In this document: positions 63,229 through 64,000 of the stretch, piece by piece
Layout: every line of letters begins with the position of its first letter
How positions within the stretch are numbered: position 1 is the first letter of the stretch
From: Enterocloster lavalensis
GTDB taxonomy: Bacteria > Bacillota > Clostridia > Lachnospirales > Lachnospiraceae
Direction of reading: 5' to 3'
Assembly: GCF_902364025.1 (NCBI RefSeq)
Contig: NZ_CABJCG010000006.1
Location: 186,001-250,000, forward strand
Length of the DNA stretch: 64,000 bases
The notes under the pieces: model-generated
Database searches by the model: none
What the model was told of the DNA's origin: nothing
What the model saw: only the letters and a program-made list of their open reading frames with translations
Translations under genes and position numbers: made by a program

Positions 63229-64000
63229 CTATTGATACTTGATTCTCGGGTCAATCAGCACATAAAGGATATCCACAACCAGAATACAGATCACCAGGAT
63301 CACGGAGAAGAACACGGTGATGCCCATGATCAGGGTGTAGTCGCGGTTTAAAATGCTGTTGGTGAACAGGTTTCCGATTCCCGGTATGCCAAACACCTTC
63401 TCCACCACAAAGGAGCCGGTGATCAGAGCCGCGAACATAGGCCCGATGTAGGTGACCACGGGAAGGATGGCGTTTCGCATGGCGTGCTTTCCCAGCACCT
63501 TCCACTCCGGCAGCCCCTTGGCTCTGGCGGTGCGGATGTAATCCTGATTCAGCACGTCCAGGGTGGAGGTGCGCATGAGCCTCACCACGTAGGCCAATGA
63601 GAACAGGGCGCTGACGATCACCGGACCGATGTAACCCTTCCAGTTGTTCACGCCATAGGAGGGCACCAGGCCCAGAATCTTGCTGAACACGAACAAAAAG
63701 CCCGTAGCAAACACAAAGCTGGGTATGGTGGCGCCCAGGGTGGACAGGAACATGAGCAGCCGGTCCACGAATTTATTTTGCCGCAGCGCGGCGATAATCC
63801 CAAAAAACACTCCCACCAGAAGCACGATGGCGGAGGCCCAGATTCCGATGGTCAGGGAGTACGGAAATCCGGAGGAAATGATGTCGTTGGTCGTGAGTCC
63901 CTTTTTCATAAAGGAAATTCCGAAATCGCCGTGGGCGTAATCGGACAGATATTTGACATACTGTTCGGACAGCGGGCGGTCCAGCCCGTATTTCGCCTTC
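63229..64000 (-). CDS. oppB: Oligopeptide ABC transporter permease OppB (N-terminus beyond window)
   Basis: 257 residues are visible; the frame stays open through the right edge and reads [14 protein letters not shown] there, the typical OppB region before the second helix. BPD transport domain with EAA loop [20 protein letters not shown] and several helices. The substrate-binding protein gene would lie outside this window, upstream of oppB. Confidence 0.93.
   Translation of the reverse strand, partial: KAKYGLDRPLSEQYVKYLSDYAHGDFGISFMKKGLTTNDIISSGFPYSLTIGIWASAIVLLVGVFFGIIAALRQNKFVDRLLMFLSTLGATIPSFVFATGFLFVFSKILGLVPSYGVNNWKGYIGPVIVSALFSLAYVVRLMRTSTLDVLNQDYIRTARAKGLPEWKVLGKHAMRNAILPVVTYIGPMFAALITGSFVVEKVFGIPGIGNLFTNSILNRDYTLIMGITVFFSVILVICILVVDILYVLIDPRIKYQ

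Overview
The window reads as chromosomal DNA of a gut-type Gram-positive anaerobe, most likely a Lachnospiraceae / Clostridium cluster XIVa member. This is inferred from the mid-50s GC look, a Gram-positive LexA box before uvrB, a PHP-type CpsB phosphatase and BY-kinase pair, a cre-like site, and a molybdenum hydroxylase cluster of the kind found in purine-using gut clostridia. No rRNA, tRNA, phage or insertion sequence was recognised. Most genes lie on the minus strand.

Layout. 1-1023: feoAB iron uptake (feoB runs off the left edge). 1.1-4.2 kb: aspartate dehydrogenase and aminotransferase, divergent from a LysR regulator. 4.4-8 kb: a secreted cell-wall-binding-repeat protein, then uvrB with a LexA-box promoter and a long leader holding a possible 40-codon ORF. 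8-11.7 kb: a MATE pump divergent from a PadR regulator and an ABC exporter. 11.7-16.2 kb: a very large multi-PAS hybrid histidine kinase. 16.5-20.7 kb: S41 protease, LytM/EnvC-like hydrolase, ftsX and ftsE. 20.9-26.1 kb: CdaR/PucR-type regulator, MsmK-type ATPase, YitT, S1/CvfB protein, acyl-ACP thioesterase. 26.4-35.6 kb: a molybdenum hydroxylase operon (NTP transferase-HD protein, NifU-like scaffold, a FAD subunit carrying an inserted GltD-like module, Mo subunit, 2Fe-2S subunit, MFS transporter) under a divergent TetR regulator. 35.7-56.6 kb: a 20-gene exopolysaccharide operon. 57-57.8 kb: a tyrosine recombinase. 58.0-58.3 kb: a large imperfect inverted repeat. 58.3-59.6 kb: a cysteine desulfidase-family protein. 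59.7-64 kb: an oligopeptide ABC transporter (oppB runs off the right edge).

The most striking system is at 56.6-57.8 kb. Two 26-bp sites that are exact reverse complements of each other flank about 295 bp, immediately next to an intact tyrosine recombinase. The best promoter in the segment (TTGACT, 17 bp, TATGAT) points away from the exopolysaccharide operon and into the 3' end of the recombinase gene. This looks like an invertible promoter captured in the OFF orientation; inversion would aim it at cpsB and the 20-gene unit, which has no internal gap above about 40 bp and ends at a shared terminator. The operon would therefore be switched all-or-none.

Other items of note: a 40-bp intergenic repeat family in at least four places, in two of which the repeat supplies the stop codon of the preceding gene; the 256-bp structured element; the nested XdhB/GltD fusion; and paired palindromic operators for the TetR and PadR regulators.
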